Assembly: GCA_963663025.1 (NCBI GenBank)
Contig: OY760073.1
Location: 1,984,001 to 2,048,000 of the forward strand
DNA from: JAGWBF01 sp963663025
GTDB taxonomy: Bacteria; Chloroflexota; Dehalococcoidia; Lucifugimonadales; JAGWBF01
Reading direction: 5' to 3'
Length of the DNA stretch: 64,000 nt
Under the pieces are notes generated by a model that had not been told where the DNA came from, ran no database searches, and saw nothing but the letters and a program-made list of their open reading frames with translations. Both the position numbers and the translations under genes were made by a program. Below are positions 8,567 through 17,312 of the stretch, piece after piece (the first letter of the stretch is position 1; each line of letters starts with the position of its first letter).

Positions 8567-9898
8567 TTAGACCATGCCCTCTGCCCTCATCTTGGTCAGC
8601 ACCTCTTCGAAGGCCTCCAGCGTCCGTCCCACCTCCTTTTCGGTGTGGGTGGAGGACACGATAAAGGAGCCCCGCCCCATAAGGTCTATCCCTTCGTTGA
8701 TGAATCCCCGCTTCAGGGCGATGGTCTTGGCAGGTGCTCCCGCGGCCTTGATCTCCGCGTGAGGCATGTCGCAGACTTCCCGGTCGCAGCCGCAGTCCTC
8801 CAGGGTCATGTGGATCAGGGAGGATATGCCGTGGGCATGGCCCACCACTTCCAGCCGGGCAAAGGTGTCGTTCAGTCCCTTCTTCAGAGCGGCAGCAGCT
8901 TCATCGGCCCGCTGGTTGATGGGTTCATTGGCTATCATCTCCAGGCAAGTCGCCCCCGCTGCTGCCGAGAGAGGGTTGGCGTTGAAGGTGCCAGGGTGGG
9001 CAATGCGGCTTCGAGCGTTCCAGTCGGGGTCATCTTTAAAGGCGATCATGTCTATGATGTCGGCCCTTCCCCCGACAACTCCGCCGGGCAGACCTCCGGC
9101 AACAATCTTCGCCATGGTCGTCAGATCAGGGTCGATGCCGTACTTGCCCTGGGCGCCGCCAGGGTGGATTCGGAACCCGGTGACCACCTCGTCCATGATC
9201 AAGAGCACGCCGTGGCTGCGGGTTATCCGGCGCAGGTCCGTCAGGAACTGGGGCACGTTCAGAGGAAGCTGGCCATAGTGGGCGCCGGTAGGCTCCAGGA
9301 TGACCGCCGCTATATCGTCGTCCTGGGAGAGAACCTTCTCGACAGCATCCAAGTCCGGCGGAATGACCACCATCGATGAGGATGTGGCTTCAGGCACGCC
9401 AGGCACCGTGCGCCCCGCCACGCTCACCGCATAGTCGTGCCATCCATGGAAATGCTCATCGAACTTCACAACCTTGGACTTGCCTGTGTAGGCCCTGGCC
9501 ATTCGCAGGGCCATCAGCGTAGCTTCCGTCCCTGAGCTGTGGCAGCGCATCTTCTCCACCGAGGGCATCAGGTTCTTGATGGCCCGCCCCCAGCGCAGCT
9601 CTTCCTCGGTGTTGGCCCCCAGGTGGGTGCCACGTCCCACCTGATTGGCTACGGCAGAAGCGATGGCAGGGTGGGAGTGGCCCAAGATCAGGGCGCCGTG
9701 TCCGCTAACATAGTCCACATACTCATTCCCGTCCACATCCCACTTGAGAGGCCCTTCGCCATGGGTAATGTATATGGGGAAGGGAGTAACGTAGCGGTTG
9801 TCATGAGTGACCCCTCCCGGAAACATGTCGTTCGACTCCTGCTGGCGACTGGCTGAGCCTGGGTGTTTCTGAACGTACTCTTCCAGAATGGTTGCCAT
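8567..9898 (-). CDS. class III PLP aminotransferase, glutamate-1-semialdehyde 2,1-aminomutase-like
   Basis: PLP enzyme of 443 residues in the HemL branch of class III aminotransferases. HemL isomerises glutamate-1-semialdehyde to 5-aminolevulinate for tetrapyrroles. Visible signatures are MFPGGVTHDNRY near the N-terminus, the phosphate loop SSGTEATLMALRMARA (~123-138), MDEVVTGFR with the PLP-ring Asp, and the Schiff-base Lys in MAKIVAGGLPGG. The ATG at 9898 has AAAGGAGCGCCG before it; an upstream ATG at 9913 has none. No other heme gene is nearby, and some HemL-like paralogues act on other omega-amino acids, so the exact substrate is uncertain. Confidence 0.75.
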   Translation of the reverse strand: MATILEEYVQKHPGSASRQQESNDMFPGGVTHDNRYVTPFPIYITHGEGPLKWDVDGNEYVDYVSGHGALILGHSHPAIASAVANQVGRGTHLGANTEEELRWGRAIKNLMPSVEKMRCHSSGTEATLMALRMARAYTGKSKVVKFDEHFHGWHDYAVSVAGRTVPGVPEATSSSMVVIPPDLDAVEKVLSQDDDIAAVILEPTGAHYGQLPLNVPQFLTDLRRITRSHGVLLIMDEVVTGFRIHPGGAQGKYGIDPDLTTMAKIVAGGLPGGVVGGRADIIDMIAFKDDPDWNARSRIAHPGTFNANPLSAAAGATCLEMIANEPINQRADEAAAALKKGLNDTFARLEVVGHAHGISSLIHMTLEDCGCDREVCDMPHAEIKAAGAPAKTIALKRGFINEGIDLMGRGSFIVSSTHTEKEVGRTLEAFEEVLTKMRAEGMV

Positions 9899-9955
9899 CG
9901 GCGCTCCTTTCATCTGGGGTCGTAGGGTGCAGCGGGGGAACCAATGTAGGGATGA

Positions 9956-9981
9956 TATAATACCTTCCCTTGTCGGACAAG
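9956..9981. promoter_or_regulatory. divergent control region with -10 box and small palindrome before thrC
   Basis: Between the HemL-like gene and thrC a perfect TATAAT lies at 9956-9961 without a good -35, 43 bp before the thrC ATG. Right after it, CTTGTCGGACAAG (9969-9981) is a perfect 13 bp palindrome, in the position of an operator or a leader hairpin. Confidence 0.4.
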
Positions 9982-10004
9982 CACACCCGGAGTTGGAACG
10001 CCCT

Positions 10005-11177
10005 ATGTACAGCTACTTGGACCACCTGGAATGCACCGTCTGCGGTGAGACCCATCCCCACGATCAGCCCATCCGAACATGCCCATCCTGCGGCAAGGTG
10101 CTTTTCGCCCGCTATGACCTCCCCAAGCTGAAGCGGGAGGTCGACCGCAGCCAATTCGAGACCCGTTCCGGCTCAATGTGGAAGTTCTCCGAGCTTCTGC
10201 CCGTAATGTATCCGGAGAAGGTGCTGTCCCTGGGTGAAGGAGACACACCCCTCTTCCGAGCACCCCGTCTGGGGGCCAAGCTGGGCCTGTCGAACCTGTA
10301 CATCAAGGACGAGGGGTTGAACCCCACCGGCACCTTCAAAGCCCGGGGCCTTTCAGCGGCCGTCTCCAAGGCCTACGAGTTGGGCATCACCAAGGTGACC
10401 ATACCTTCTGCTGGCAACGCCGCAGGGGCGGTGGCCGCCTACGCCGCCAAGGGGGGAATGGAGGCCCATGTCTTCATGCCCAAGGATGCGCCGGCCGCCA
10501 ACAAGATCGAGTCGGAAATCATGGGCTCCAACCTGACCCTCGTGGACGGGCTGATCAACGATGCGGGCCGCCTCTCTCGAGAGCGGGCGCAAGCCGAAGG
10601 CCTATTCGATCTGTCCACCCTGCAGGAACCCTACCGGGCCGAGGGCAAGAAGACCATGGGCCTGGAGATTGCCCTGCAGCTGGGATGGAAGATGCCTGAC
10701 AGCATCATCTACCCCACCGGGGGAGGCACCGGGATCATAGGGATGTGGAAGGGCTTCTACGAGCTGCTGGACCTGGGTTGGGTCGATGGCAAACTGCCCA
10801 AGTTCATCGCTGTGCAGCCTGAGGGCTGCCAGCCCATCGTGAAAGCCTTCAACGACGGCGCCGACGTATCGGAACTTTGGCCCAACGCCAGCACCATAGC
10901 CGACGGCCTACGGGTGCCCCACCCATTCTCCGACTACCTGATCCTCAAGGCTATCCGCGAGACCGGCGGAACAGCCCTGGCGGTATCTGACGGCGATATG
11001 GTTAGAGCTATGCGGGATGTGGCATCGGCAGAGGGGTTGTTCATATGCCCCGAGGGCGCAGCGACCCTTGTAGCACTGGAACGTCTGTTGAATGACCGCT
11101 TCCTAGACCCCGACGAGAAGATCGTCCTGTTGAACACCGGCTCCGGATACAAGTACCTGGACCTGCTGCGAAACTAA
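10005..11177 (+). CDS. thrC: threonine synthase
   Basis: PLP-dependent fold-type II enzyme converting O-phosphohomoserine to threonine. The ATG at 10005 gives 390 residues; the upstream extension of the open frame is non-coding leader. The N-terminus carries a zinc-ribbon-like pair of CxxC motifs (CTVCGE and CPSCGK), seen in the class of threonine synthases with an N-terminal ribbon. The PLP Lys lies in NPTGTFKARG (about residue 110), followed by the SAGNAAGA loop and the phosphate-binding TGGGTG. The gene stands alone; no hom or thrB is seen. Threonine synthase fits better than other PLP lyases. Confidence 0.88.
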   Translation: MYSYLDHLECTVCGETHPHDQPIRTCPSCGKVLFARYDLPKLKREVDRSQFETRSGSMWKFSELLPVMYPEKVLSLGEGDTPLFRAPRLGAKLGLSNLYIKDEGLNPTGTFKARGLSAAVSKAYELGITKVTIPSAGNAAGAVAAYAAKGGMEAHVFMPKDAPAANKIESEIMGSNLTLVDGLINDAGRLSRERAQAEGLFDLSTLQEPYRAEGKKTMGLEIALQLGWKMPDSIIYPTGGGTGIIGMWKGFYELLDLGWVDGKLPKFIAVQPEGCQPIVKAFNDGADVSELWPNASTIADGLRVPHPFSDYLILKAIRETGGTALAVSDGDMVRAMRDVASAEGLFICPEGAATLVALERLLNDRFLDPDEKIVLLNTGSGYKYLDLLRN

Positions 11178-11212
11178 GAGGAGGTGTCTTTCGAGAGCAA
11201 TCCGAGAGGACC

Positions 11213-12094
11213 TTACTCGGTTTCCTGGTCCAGCTCCCGAAGGAAGCGCTCCACCTCGGAGGACAAGGGGGGTGGGGCAGACTCTTCCGGTTCCTTGTCC
11301 TCTTCCCGTTGGTCATACTGGCCTTCCAGCTGCTGCAGCACCGCCTTCAGCTCGGGGTTGCGGTTCACCGCCGCCGTGAGCTCGGCGTACTGGTTTTCGC
11401 CGCGCTTACGGTCTGCCAGCTCAATTGGAAGCTCGTACAAGGAGCACAATATCTCCATCAACCGGGCGGCCCCTGAATAGTCCTCTTCTAGCTGCACGTA
11501 CTGGGGCAGGTGCACCACAAAGGACATGTGCTCGATGCCCATCTTGCGGGCTTCCTGTGTGATCAGCGTGGTGATGCTGGTGGGGCCCTGGTAGGTCGTT
11601 TCTCGCACTCGCAGCTTTCTGACTTCATCGGTCAGGTTCTGGGCGCTGGCCGAACCCGACACCAGCAAAGGCCGGGTGTGGGGCACAACATCGTACATGC
11701 CGCCCAGTAAGCAATATCTCTTAACATCAAACATCTTGAGGATTTCGACCACCGAATCCACGTAGCTTTCGCCGCTCATGTGGGGCTCCCGCATGTTCAA
11801 CAACAGAAAGTCGGGGCCTTCCTCACGCTGGGTGTAGCCGATGGTGCTGTTGGGCAGTATTAGCTGGCGGCGGTCCCCGGAAATCCTGGTGCGGGGACGG
11901 TAGCGGGTGAAGTCGAAGTAGCTACCGGGCCTGGACAGCTTCCCTATCTGGCGGGCCGAAAAGTGCCTCTCCAGCCGTGCAAGCGCCAGGGTGCCAACCC
12001 TGCCCACGTTTACCCAGGGTCTAACGATGGCCATGGCGTGGGGTTCTCGAAGTTCAGGAAGGGGGTCGGTTAGCTCGAAACCACCGATGTTCAT
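11213..12094 (-). CDS. PAC2 family protein
   Basis: A 293-residue protein of the PAC2 (proteasome-assembly-chaperone-like) family, common in Actinobacteria, Archaea and Chloroflexota but of unclear function there. The core runs from about residue 15 to 235, with the strand-turn patterns DFLLLNMREPHM, RYCLLGGMYDVVPHTRPLLVSGSAS and TSITTLITQEARKMGIEHMSFVVHLPQYVQ. The last 50 residues are Gln/Glu-rich and probably coiled or disordered. It converges with thrC and leaves 35 bp between the stops. No proteasome genes are visible nearby. Confidence 0.8.
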   Translation of the reverse strand: MNIGGFELTDPLPELREPHAMAIVRPWVNVGRVGTLALARLERHFSARQIGKLSRPGSYFDFTRYRPRTRISGDRRQLILPNSTIGYTQREEGPDFLLLNMREPHMSGESYVDSVVEILKMFDVKRYCLLGGMYDVVPHTRPLLVSGSASAQNLTDEVRKLRVRETTYQGPTSITTLITQEARKMGIEHMSFVVHLPQYVQLEEDYSGAARLMEILCSLYELPIELADRKRGENQYAELTAAVNRNPELKAVLQQLEGQYDQREEDKEPEESAPPPLSSEVERFLRELDQETE

Positions 12095-12160
12095 GGGCCT
12101 ATCTTGCCAAAGGCCCCCTTCTTTTGCAATCCCGCACGTGAGGGCCGAAGAACGTCGACG

Positions 12161-12556
12161 CTAGGGGATTACGGCCAGAGCCTCTATTTCGATGAGCAGT
12201 TCCGGGTTGGCGAGGGCGCTTATCTCCACCAGGGTGCTGGCGGGATAGCCGTCCTTCCAGAACTCCGACCGCACCTCGTGGATCTGGGCGAAGTGCTCAG
12301 CTACGTTGGTCACGAACACGGTCACCTTGACCACATCATCCAGGGTGGCGCCGCCCTCCTCCAGAACAGCCTTCAGGTTCTCTAGCACTTGGCGGGTCTG
12401 GGCCTTAATATCGCCTACTCCGACGGTGTTCCCGTTTACGTCGCGGGAGACCTGCCCCGACGCAAATATCAGGTGCCCACCGATTGCCTTCACCCCCTGG
12501 GACATTATCCCAACGGGCTTCGACACTTTGGACGATTCAAGCACGTTCTTGGCCAT
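12161..12556 (-). CDS. Rid family protein (RidA/YjgF-like), copy 1
   Basis: A 131-residue protein of the Rid family, trimeric barrel proteins; the RidA subgroup hydrolyses reactive enamine/imine intermediates. Signatures are GGHLIFASGQVSRD, GVGDIKAQTRQVLENLKAVLEEGGATLDDVVKVTVFV and IEIEALAVIP at the C-terminus. In classical RidA a catalytic Arg follows PA near the C-terminus (PARS); here the segment is YPASTLVEI, so that Arg is Ser. It therefore probably belongs to a non-RidA subfamily of unknown substrate. A GGGAGGT ribosome site supports the start. A paralogue follows upstream at 12602. Confidence 0.88.
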   Translation of the reverse strand: MAKNVLESSKVSKPVGIMSQGVKAIGGHLIFASGQVSRDVNGNTVGVGDIKAQTRQVLENLKAVLEEGGATLDDVVKVTVFVTNVAEHFAQIHEVRSEFWKDGYPASTLVEISALANPELLIEIEALAVIP

Positions 12557-12601
12557 GTAGAAACCTCCCGGTTGGGATTGTGTGGCGCAAAGCCCGTTCA
12601 G

Positions 12602-12994
12602 TTAAGGGAGTACCGCCACAACCTCTATCTCTATAAGGATGTCCGGGTGGGCCAGGGACTTCACCTGGACGAAGGTGCTGGCCGGCCGGGTCTCGCCAAA
12701 GTAGCCTTTTCGCACCTCTGTCACCTTGGGCTGGTCCTTGATGTCGGTGACGTAGATGTTGGCCTTCACCACATCTCGCAGGGTGGCACCCGCCTCCTCC
12801 AGCACCGCAATGATGTTTGCGAATACCTGGTGGGTCTGGGCTTCGATGTCGCCCACGCCAACTATCTCACGCTGGGCATTGCGGGCGGTCTGGCCGGAAA
12901 CGAAGACAAGGTTGCCCGCCGGGACCTTGATGGCATGGGATATCACCGCATTGGGAATGGAGACCTTGGGGCTGGTTATTACTTCACCTGGCAT
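12602..12994 (-). CDS. Rid family protein (RidA/YjgF-like), copy 2
   Basis: A 130-residue paralogue of the neighbouring Rid protein; the two share the GVGDIxAQTxQV and VLEExGATLxDVVK blocks and arose by tandem duplication. It is first in the pair, with a 45 bp gap. Like its partner it lacks the catalytic Arg of RidA (RPASTFVQV instead of PARS). The Glu in IEIEVVAVLP is kept. Function unknown beyond family; possibly linked to the MBL hydrolase or oxidoreductase genes that follow upstream. Confidence 0.88.
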   Translation of the reverse strand: MPGEVITSPKVSIPNAVISHAIKVPAGNLVFVSGQTARNAQREIVGVGDIEAQTHQVFANIIAVLEEAGATLRDVVKANIYVTDIKDQPKVTEVRKGYFGETRPASTFVQVKSLAHPDILIEIEVVAVLP

Positions 12995-13056
12995 ACCATC
13001 TTCCTTCCATACATGGAAAGTTAAACGCTCTCCGAATCTACTGGGGGTCGACTGTG

Positions 13057-13893
13057 CTACAGGGCCTGCCAGTATCGCCGGTCTTGCAGGCGGACCACCC
13101 TACCGAAGCCGGGAGCCGGGAAATGGCCCGCTGCGATCAGTGTGCCTTCCCGTTCGGCATCCTCCACCAGCTTCCGACGGCTGGTCCGTGCCTGATCCGG
13201 GTCCAGATCCGCCCGGGAACACCACTCCCACTCCTGCACCTGGGCTGGGCTGTGCAGCGCATCGCCCGTAATGACGCCTTTCTGCCCCTGGGAGGTGATC
13301 AGGACGCTCATGTGCCCGGGCGTATGCCCAGGCGTGGGCAGGGCTGTAAGCTCGCCGTTGATTGAGTACTCTCCTTCCACCACATCCAGTATCCCTAGCT
13401 CTTCCAGGGGCCACAGCTTGGTGGAAGCGGTGGGAAAGCGCTCGGCGTACTCAGGCATCCTGGTTGCTTCCCAGTCCTTTCTGGACAGCATGTACCTGGC
13501 GTTGGGAAAGACGGGCAAGTATCGGCCATTCTCCGACACCATGTTCCAGCCCACATGGTCCCTGTGGAGGTGCGTCATTACTACTATATCCACCTCGTCG
13601 GTGCGAACCCCGGCTGCTTCAAAGTTGTGCAGTAGCTCACCCCAGGAGCTCTCAGGAGCATCCTCGGGAACAGGCCCCATGCCAGTATCAACCAGGATGG
13701 TGCTCCCCTGCGACCTGACCAGGTAGGAGGCCAGGTTCAGGCTGACCTTGTGGTCCGGAGTAAGGTCTTCGGGGTAGCGGGCCCAGTTCTCTTTGGGTAT
13801 GGACGGGTAGAAGTTGCACAGGTCGAACTCCAGCTTCCCGTCGGAGAAGGAAGCCACCCTTACGTTCCCAACGGTGACCTCGTTATCAGCCAC
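13057..13893 (-). CDS. MBL-fold metallo-hydrolase
   Basis: A 278-residue metallo-beta-lactamase-fold protein. The binuclear metal site HxHxDH is present as THLHRDHVGW (about residues 107-116). A second His lies in PTPGHTPGHMSVLI, a bridging Asp in VITGDALHSP, and the last His in LIAAGHFPAPGFGRV. The arrangement matches the lactonase/quorum-quenching-like or MBL hydrolases near AhlD. Substrate cannot be deduced. It starts at an ATG and is preceded by a GAGGAGGGA-type ribosome site. Confidence 0.88.
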   Translation of the reverse strand: MADNEVTVGNVRVASFSDGKLEFDLCNFYPSIPKENWARYPEDLTPDHKVSLNLASYLVRSQGSTILVDTGMGPVPEDAPESSWGELLHNFEAAGVRTDEVDIVVMTHLHRDHVGWNMVSENGRYLPVFPNARYMLSRKDWEATRMPEYAERFPTASTKLWPLEELGILDVVEGEYSINGELTALPTPGHTPGHMSVLITSQGQKGVITGDALHSPAQVQEWEWCSRADLDPDQARTSRRKLVEDAEREGTLIAAGHFPAPGFGRVVRLQDRRYWQAL

Positions 13894-14017
13894 GACATCC
13901 CTCCTCAGGTCGGCGCAGTCTCCGCTTTACCAAGCCGAGTCCCTTGAGTGGCATTCTATTGTCGAAGGAAAGTAGGGTCAATTGTCGGTTTTGTCCCCGC
14001 AGGGACGTCGGGTACCT

Positions 14018-14953
14018 CTAACACCGCTTGGGTCGGTGGTACCTGGGAAGGACCTCCTCCCCGAAGAGGCGAAGCTGCTCCAGGGCTTCCCCGGGAGGAC
14101 ACATCGGGCGCATCACGAACTTGGTTGCGCCAGCCTCCAGGTAGCGGTCGATCATGCTGCAGATGTCCTGGGTGGTGCCCAGGGCGCTGTAATCGGTGAA
14201 GTGGATCTCGGGCCTGACGCGGGTAACGTAGGGCGCGGCCGCTTCTGCCGCAGCCCCAGGGCCCGGCGAAATGTTGTACCCGATCAACACCCCGATGTGG
14301 TCCTCATCCACGCAGCGTTCGAACTCTGCGGCGGTGGCGAAGACCATGTGCACGCCCTCCGCTACCTCCTCGGGGGTCGCCGAGGACACCAGCCAGCCGT
14401 CCCCAAGGCGCCCCACCCTCTTCTGGGCGGCGACGGTCCTGCCGCCGATCCACAGAGGGATCGGCTCCTGGACGGGCTTGGGGTTCACGGTTACATCGTG
14501 CAGAGAAAAAAACTTCCCTTCATGGGTGACATTGTCCTCGTGCCAGAGGCGCCGCATCACCTGCATAGCCTCGTCCGCTCGCTCGCCCCTGTTGGACTTG
14601 ACCACACCGCAGGCCTCGTAGTCCCTGGGGTCGTCCTGTCCCAACCCGATGGCGGGCAGGCAGCGACCTCCCGACAAGTAGTCCAGGGTTGCCAGTTCTT
14701 TTGCGAGCACAACGGGGTTGCGCAAAGGGAGCTGGAGGACGCTGGTACCGAACTTCATTTTCTCGGAGTAGGCGGCTACCATGCCCATGGCGACCACAGG
14801 TTCCGGGCTGGCGCTTTGGCCCACTACCCGGTCCGACAGCCAGATGGAGTCGTACCCGTACCCGTCGCCCACCTCCAGCAAGCCCCGAAAATAGGAGACC
14901 CCCTCGGGCCCTTGAGGAAATGCGCCGGGCATGTAGCCTATTCGAACGGTCAT
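14018..14953 (-). CDS. LLM class flavin-dependent oxidoreductase
   Basis: Luciferase-like TIM-barrel oxidoreductase using FMN or F420, 311 residues from the ATG at 14953, which has AAGGGAG before it; an upstream frame to 14998 lacks a site. Visible family segments are YDSIWLSDRVVG, GTSVLQLPLRNPVVLAKELATLDYLSGGR (barrel strands 3-4), IGLGQDDPRDYEACGV, and PLWIGGRTVAAQKRVGRLGDGWL. Chloroflexota often use F420-dependent members, but cofactor and substrate are not readable here. It is followed downstream by nothing in the same frame, with the amidohydrolase gene directly upstream (54 bp). Confidence 0.85.
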   Translation of the reverse strand: MTVRIGYMPGAFPQGPEGVSYFRGLLEVGDGYGYDSIWLSDRVVGQSASPEPVVAMGMVAAYSEKMKFGTSVLQLPLRNPVVLAKELATLDYLSGGRCLPAIGLGQDDPRDYEACGVVKSNRGERADEAMQVMRRLWHEDNVTHEGKFFSLHDVTVNPKPVQEPIPLWIGGRTVAAQKRVGRLGDGWLVSSATPEEVAEGVHMVFATAAEFERCVDEDHIGVLIGYNISPGPGAAAEAAAPYVTRVRPEIHFTDYSALGTTQDICSMIDRYLEAGATKFVMRPMCPPGEALEQLRLFGEEVLPRYHRPKRC

Positions 14954-15007
14954 GGGCTCTCCCTTCTGCGGAGGATGATGGTCGCTCTTTGGCGCCAAGC
15001 TTGCCGA

Positions 15008-15850
15008 CTAGGCCAGATTGAGTATCTTCTTGGCGTTATCCAGGAGAACCTTGGGCCGTACATGGTCCCTCAGGTCCAGGTGGTCTATATCCCTCAGCCA
15101 ACGCTCGGGCGTGATGTAGGGGTAGTCGGAGCCGAAGAGCACCTTGTCCTGGAGGCGTGTGTTGATCTCTCGCTTCAAGGGTTCGGGAATGAAACGGGGG
15201 GACCAGCCCGACAGGTCCAGGTACACGTTGGACTTGTGAAGGGCGACGGCGATCTGCTCCTCAGTCCATGGCCAGGCAGGGTGGGCCATGATAACCGTAA
15301 GCTGCGGGAAATCGGCGGCCACATCGTCGATGTAGGGTATGGGTGCGCTGTACTTGAGCTTGAGGCCCGACCCACCAGGAGTGCCGGAGCCCGCGCCCGC
15401 GAATCCTGAGTGGAACAGGACCGGTACGCCCAGCTCCGAAGCCTTGGCGTAGAGGGGATAGAAGCGGGTGTCGTTGGGGTGGAAAGCTTGGTGTACTGGA
15501 TGGAGCTTGAGCCCCTTAAGTCCCAGGCTGGTCACCGAACGCTCCAGTTCCAGGACAGCGGCGTGCCCCTTCCATGGGTCGACGGAGCAGAAACCTATGA
15601 ACTGGTCGGGGTGGTCCTTCACTATTCCCGCCACGTAGTCATTGGTATCTGGAGGCTCCCCGGTGGTGGTCTCGGTATCCACCGAGAAGATCACCCCCAT
15701 GATATCCAGTTCCCGGTACTTGTCAGCCATCTCCTTGGCATTCTCGGGCACCGAAGAGACCCGGAAGTAGCTCCTCAGTTCAGCTTCGATGCCAACCTCG
15801 GGAAGGCCCGGCTGCCGGGGAACGTGGATGTGCATATCGATGGCTTGCAT
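15008..15850 (-). CDS. amidohydrolase family TIM-barrel hydrolase/decarboxylase (Amidohydrolase_2 type)
   Basis: A 280-residue metal-dependent barrel enzyme of the PF04909 type (ACMSD-like decarboxylases and related hydrolases). The first metal pair is in AIDMHIHVP (residues 3-11). The later ligands appear as VLFHSGFAG (His), VIMAHPAWPW (His) and LFGSDYPYITPERWL (Asp). The sequence TTTGEPPDTNDYVAGIVKDHPDQFIGFCSVDPWKG is typical of the family's second strand region. It is probably co-transcribed with the LLM oxidoreductase, so a shared catabolic route for a ring or carboxylate compound is plausible but not shown. Confidence 0.85.
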   Translation of the reverse strand: MQAIDMHIHVPRQPGLPEVGIEAELRSYFRVSSVPENAKEMADKYRELDIMGVIFSVDTETTTGEPPDTNDYVAGIVKDHPDQFIGFCSVDPWKGHAAVLELERSVTSLGLKGLKLHPVHQAFHPNDTRFYPLYAKASELGVPVLFHSGFAGAGSGTPGGSGLKLKYSAPIPYIDDVAADFPQLTVIMAHPAWPWTEEQIAVALHKSNVYLDLSGWSPRFIPEPLKREINTRLQDKVLFGSDYPYITPERWLRDIDHLDLRDHVRPKVLLDNAKKILNLA

Positions 15851-15936
15851 TACGGAAGACCTGCCTTGGCTTTGGGATGCACCGATAAGCTATCACCAAC
15901 AGGGTACGCTGTCCAATGTTAGTGAGAAGGGGATGG

Positions 15937-16434
15937 TTAGAAAAGCCCGGTCCGCTGCGCAGCTAGGGATGCCCGTTCATACGGCTCGTCAGCAGGCAGG
16001 TTCGACTGGGCAGCGGCCTGGGTAGCCAGCCGGTCGCACCGCTCGTTTTCTCGGTTGCCCGAGTGCCCCTTCACCCATTGATAGGTCATGTCATGCCCTT
16101 CGCACAGGTCAAGGAGCCTCTTCCAGAGGTCGGGATTTATCGCCGCCTCCCGCTTGTTGCGCCTCCATCCGTTCTTCCGCCACTTGGCCGCCCATCCCTT
16201 GGCAAGGGCGTCGATAACGTACTTGGAGTCGCTATAGACCCTGACCTTGCACTTCTCTTGGAGGGCAGCCAGCCCCTCAATGACGGCCAGAAGCTCCATG
16301 CGGTTGTTGGTGGTCCTGCGGTAGCCTCCTGAAAGCTCCTTGCAGTGCTCCCCCCACAACAGCACGACGCCGTACCCGCCGGGGCCGGGGTTGCCCTGGC
16401 AGGCGCCATCGGTGTAGATATCGACCTCTTTCAT
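15937..16434 (-). CDS. rnhA: ribonuclease HI
   Basis: Cleaves the RNA strand of RNA-DNA hybrids. It has 165 residues, slightly longer than the usual 155. The four catalytic acids are in place: DGACQGNPGPGGYG (Asp8), NRMELLAVI (Glu47), VYSDSKYVIDAL (Asp69) and GNRENERCDRLA (Asp, ~134), as is the His-containing VKGHSG loop. The basic handle KWRKNGWRRNKR is well preserved, as in E. coli. The last ~20 residues (NLPADEPYERASLAAQRTGLF) are a lineage-specific tail. Confidence 0.95.
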   Translation of the reverse strand: MKEVDIYTDGACQGNPGPGGYGVVLLWGEHCKELSGGYRRTTNNRMELLAVIEGLAALQEKCKVRVYSDSKYVIDALAKGWAAKWRKNGWRRNKREAAINPDLWKRLLDLCEGHDMTYQWVKGHSGNRENERCDRLATQAAAQSNLPADEPYERASLAAQRTGLF

Positions 16435-16449
16435 CCCGCTGGCCTGAGG

Positions 16450-16872
16450 CTACTCTTTTTCCGCCGTTTGGTCCGTCCTGTATAACGCGTCGGCTACCTC
16501 CCGGATCCTGGCAAAGCTGGCCGATGCATAGTCGCTGGCTTCATACTTCTGAATCTGCTGCTCCTTAAGCCCCATCCGCTCCGCCAACTCTTTTTGGGTC
16601 AGTCCACTGGATATTCGAGCCTTGATCAGGACATCGGGCAAGCCGGCAACCATGTTCAGCCCCTCCATCCGGAACTCGCCTTTCTTCAGGGCCTCGTACT
16701 CCACCAGTTCCTTCTCCAAGTCCGACAGCTGGCTTCGCACGGCATCCCTGCGCGCCTTGGCGATGAGGGGGTGCTGCCCCTTGCCTGAATCCAGCTCAAG
16801 CCTCTCCAGGGTCTGCGAGAACCGGTCTGCCTGGGCTTTCGTTATCTTGTACTGCCGTTCGTTCTTTATCAT
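16450..16872 (-). CDS. XRE-family helix-turn-helix regulator, probable antitoxin
   Basis: A 140-residue protein with a leading helical/coiled region (residues 1-70, basic then Glu-rich) and a C-terminal Cro/C1-type HTH at about 82-135: ISSGLTQKELAERMGLKEQQIQKYEASDYASASFARIREVADAL. It overlaps the upstream DUF6932-like gene by 4 bp (ATGA), so the two are translated together. A perfect 16 bp palindrome covers the -10 of the promoter before the pair, the arrangement expected when the HTH protein represses its own operon. Confidence 0.8.
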   Translation of the reverse strand: MIKNERQYKITKAQADRFSQTLERLELDSGKGQHPLIAKARRDAVRSQLSDLEKELVEYEALKKGEFRMEGLNMVAGLPDVLIKARISSGLTQKELAERMGLKEQQIQKYEASDYASASFARIREVADALYRTDQTAEKE

Positions 16873-17309
16873 GTCAGGTCTCCCAAGTCGATGGCGATTA
16901 TCCCTTTCGGTTCCCCTTCCTCCCTATCCCTTTGGAAGAAATCGAGAAATGAGAACCCGTCCTCATCCGCAGTGATGGAAGCTGGAAACAACTCACCCAG
17001 GTATCTGCCTTTCTGGGTGGCCCTGCCCGGATCGAAGGTCAACAGTACCGAGTCCAGCAAGTTCGGATCGACCCCATCTTCCTCCCAGCAGGCATCGAAG
17101 TCGTTCGGAAACTCCTTGCTCGTAACGAAGCTACCATTGACGTAAACCTTCCGGCAGCCTGCCCTCTTGAGGTCGTCCAATGCATCCCTGAGGCCGGCCA
17201 TGAGTCGCTCTCTCCACAAATTGCCGCCGAACCTATCGGTTACTTCCCTCCAGCTAGCCAGATGCACCCCTGCGGGCAAGAGCCCCCTGGCATCAAACTG
17301 AGGAATCAC
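16869..17309 (-). CDS. DUF6932-like nucleotidyltransferase-fold protein, probable toxin or effector
   Basis: A 146-residue protein resembling DUF6932. The segment RKVYVNGSFVTSKEFPNDFDACWEEDG (about residues 57-83) has the minimal nucleotidyltransferase pattern: Gly-Ser, about ten residues, then Asp-x-Asp, as in MNT and AbiEii-type proteins. The rest is alpha/beta with GRATQKGRYLGELFPAS and a Phe/Asp-rich C-terminus ending in a conserved-looking FLDFFQRDREEGEPKGIIAIDL. It is first in a two-gene unit with an XRE partner. Toxin function is inferred from fold and operon shape only. Confidence 0.7.
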   Translation of the reverse strand: MIPQFDARGLLPAGVHLASWREVTDRFGGNLWRERLMAGLRDALDDLKRAGCRKVYVNGSFVTSKEFPNDFDACWEEDGVDPNLLDSVLLTFDPGRATQKGRYLGELFPASITADEDGFSFLDFFQRDREEGEPKGIIAIDLGDLT

Positions 17310-17312
17310 AAC

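Noticed and set aside
13982..15409. 475-codon open frame antisense to the LLM oxidoreductase and amidohydrolase
   Set aside because: Shadow of two well-supported genes, with no recognisable domain.
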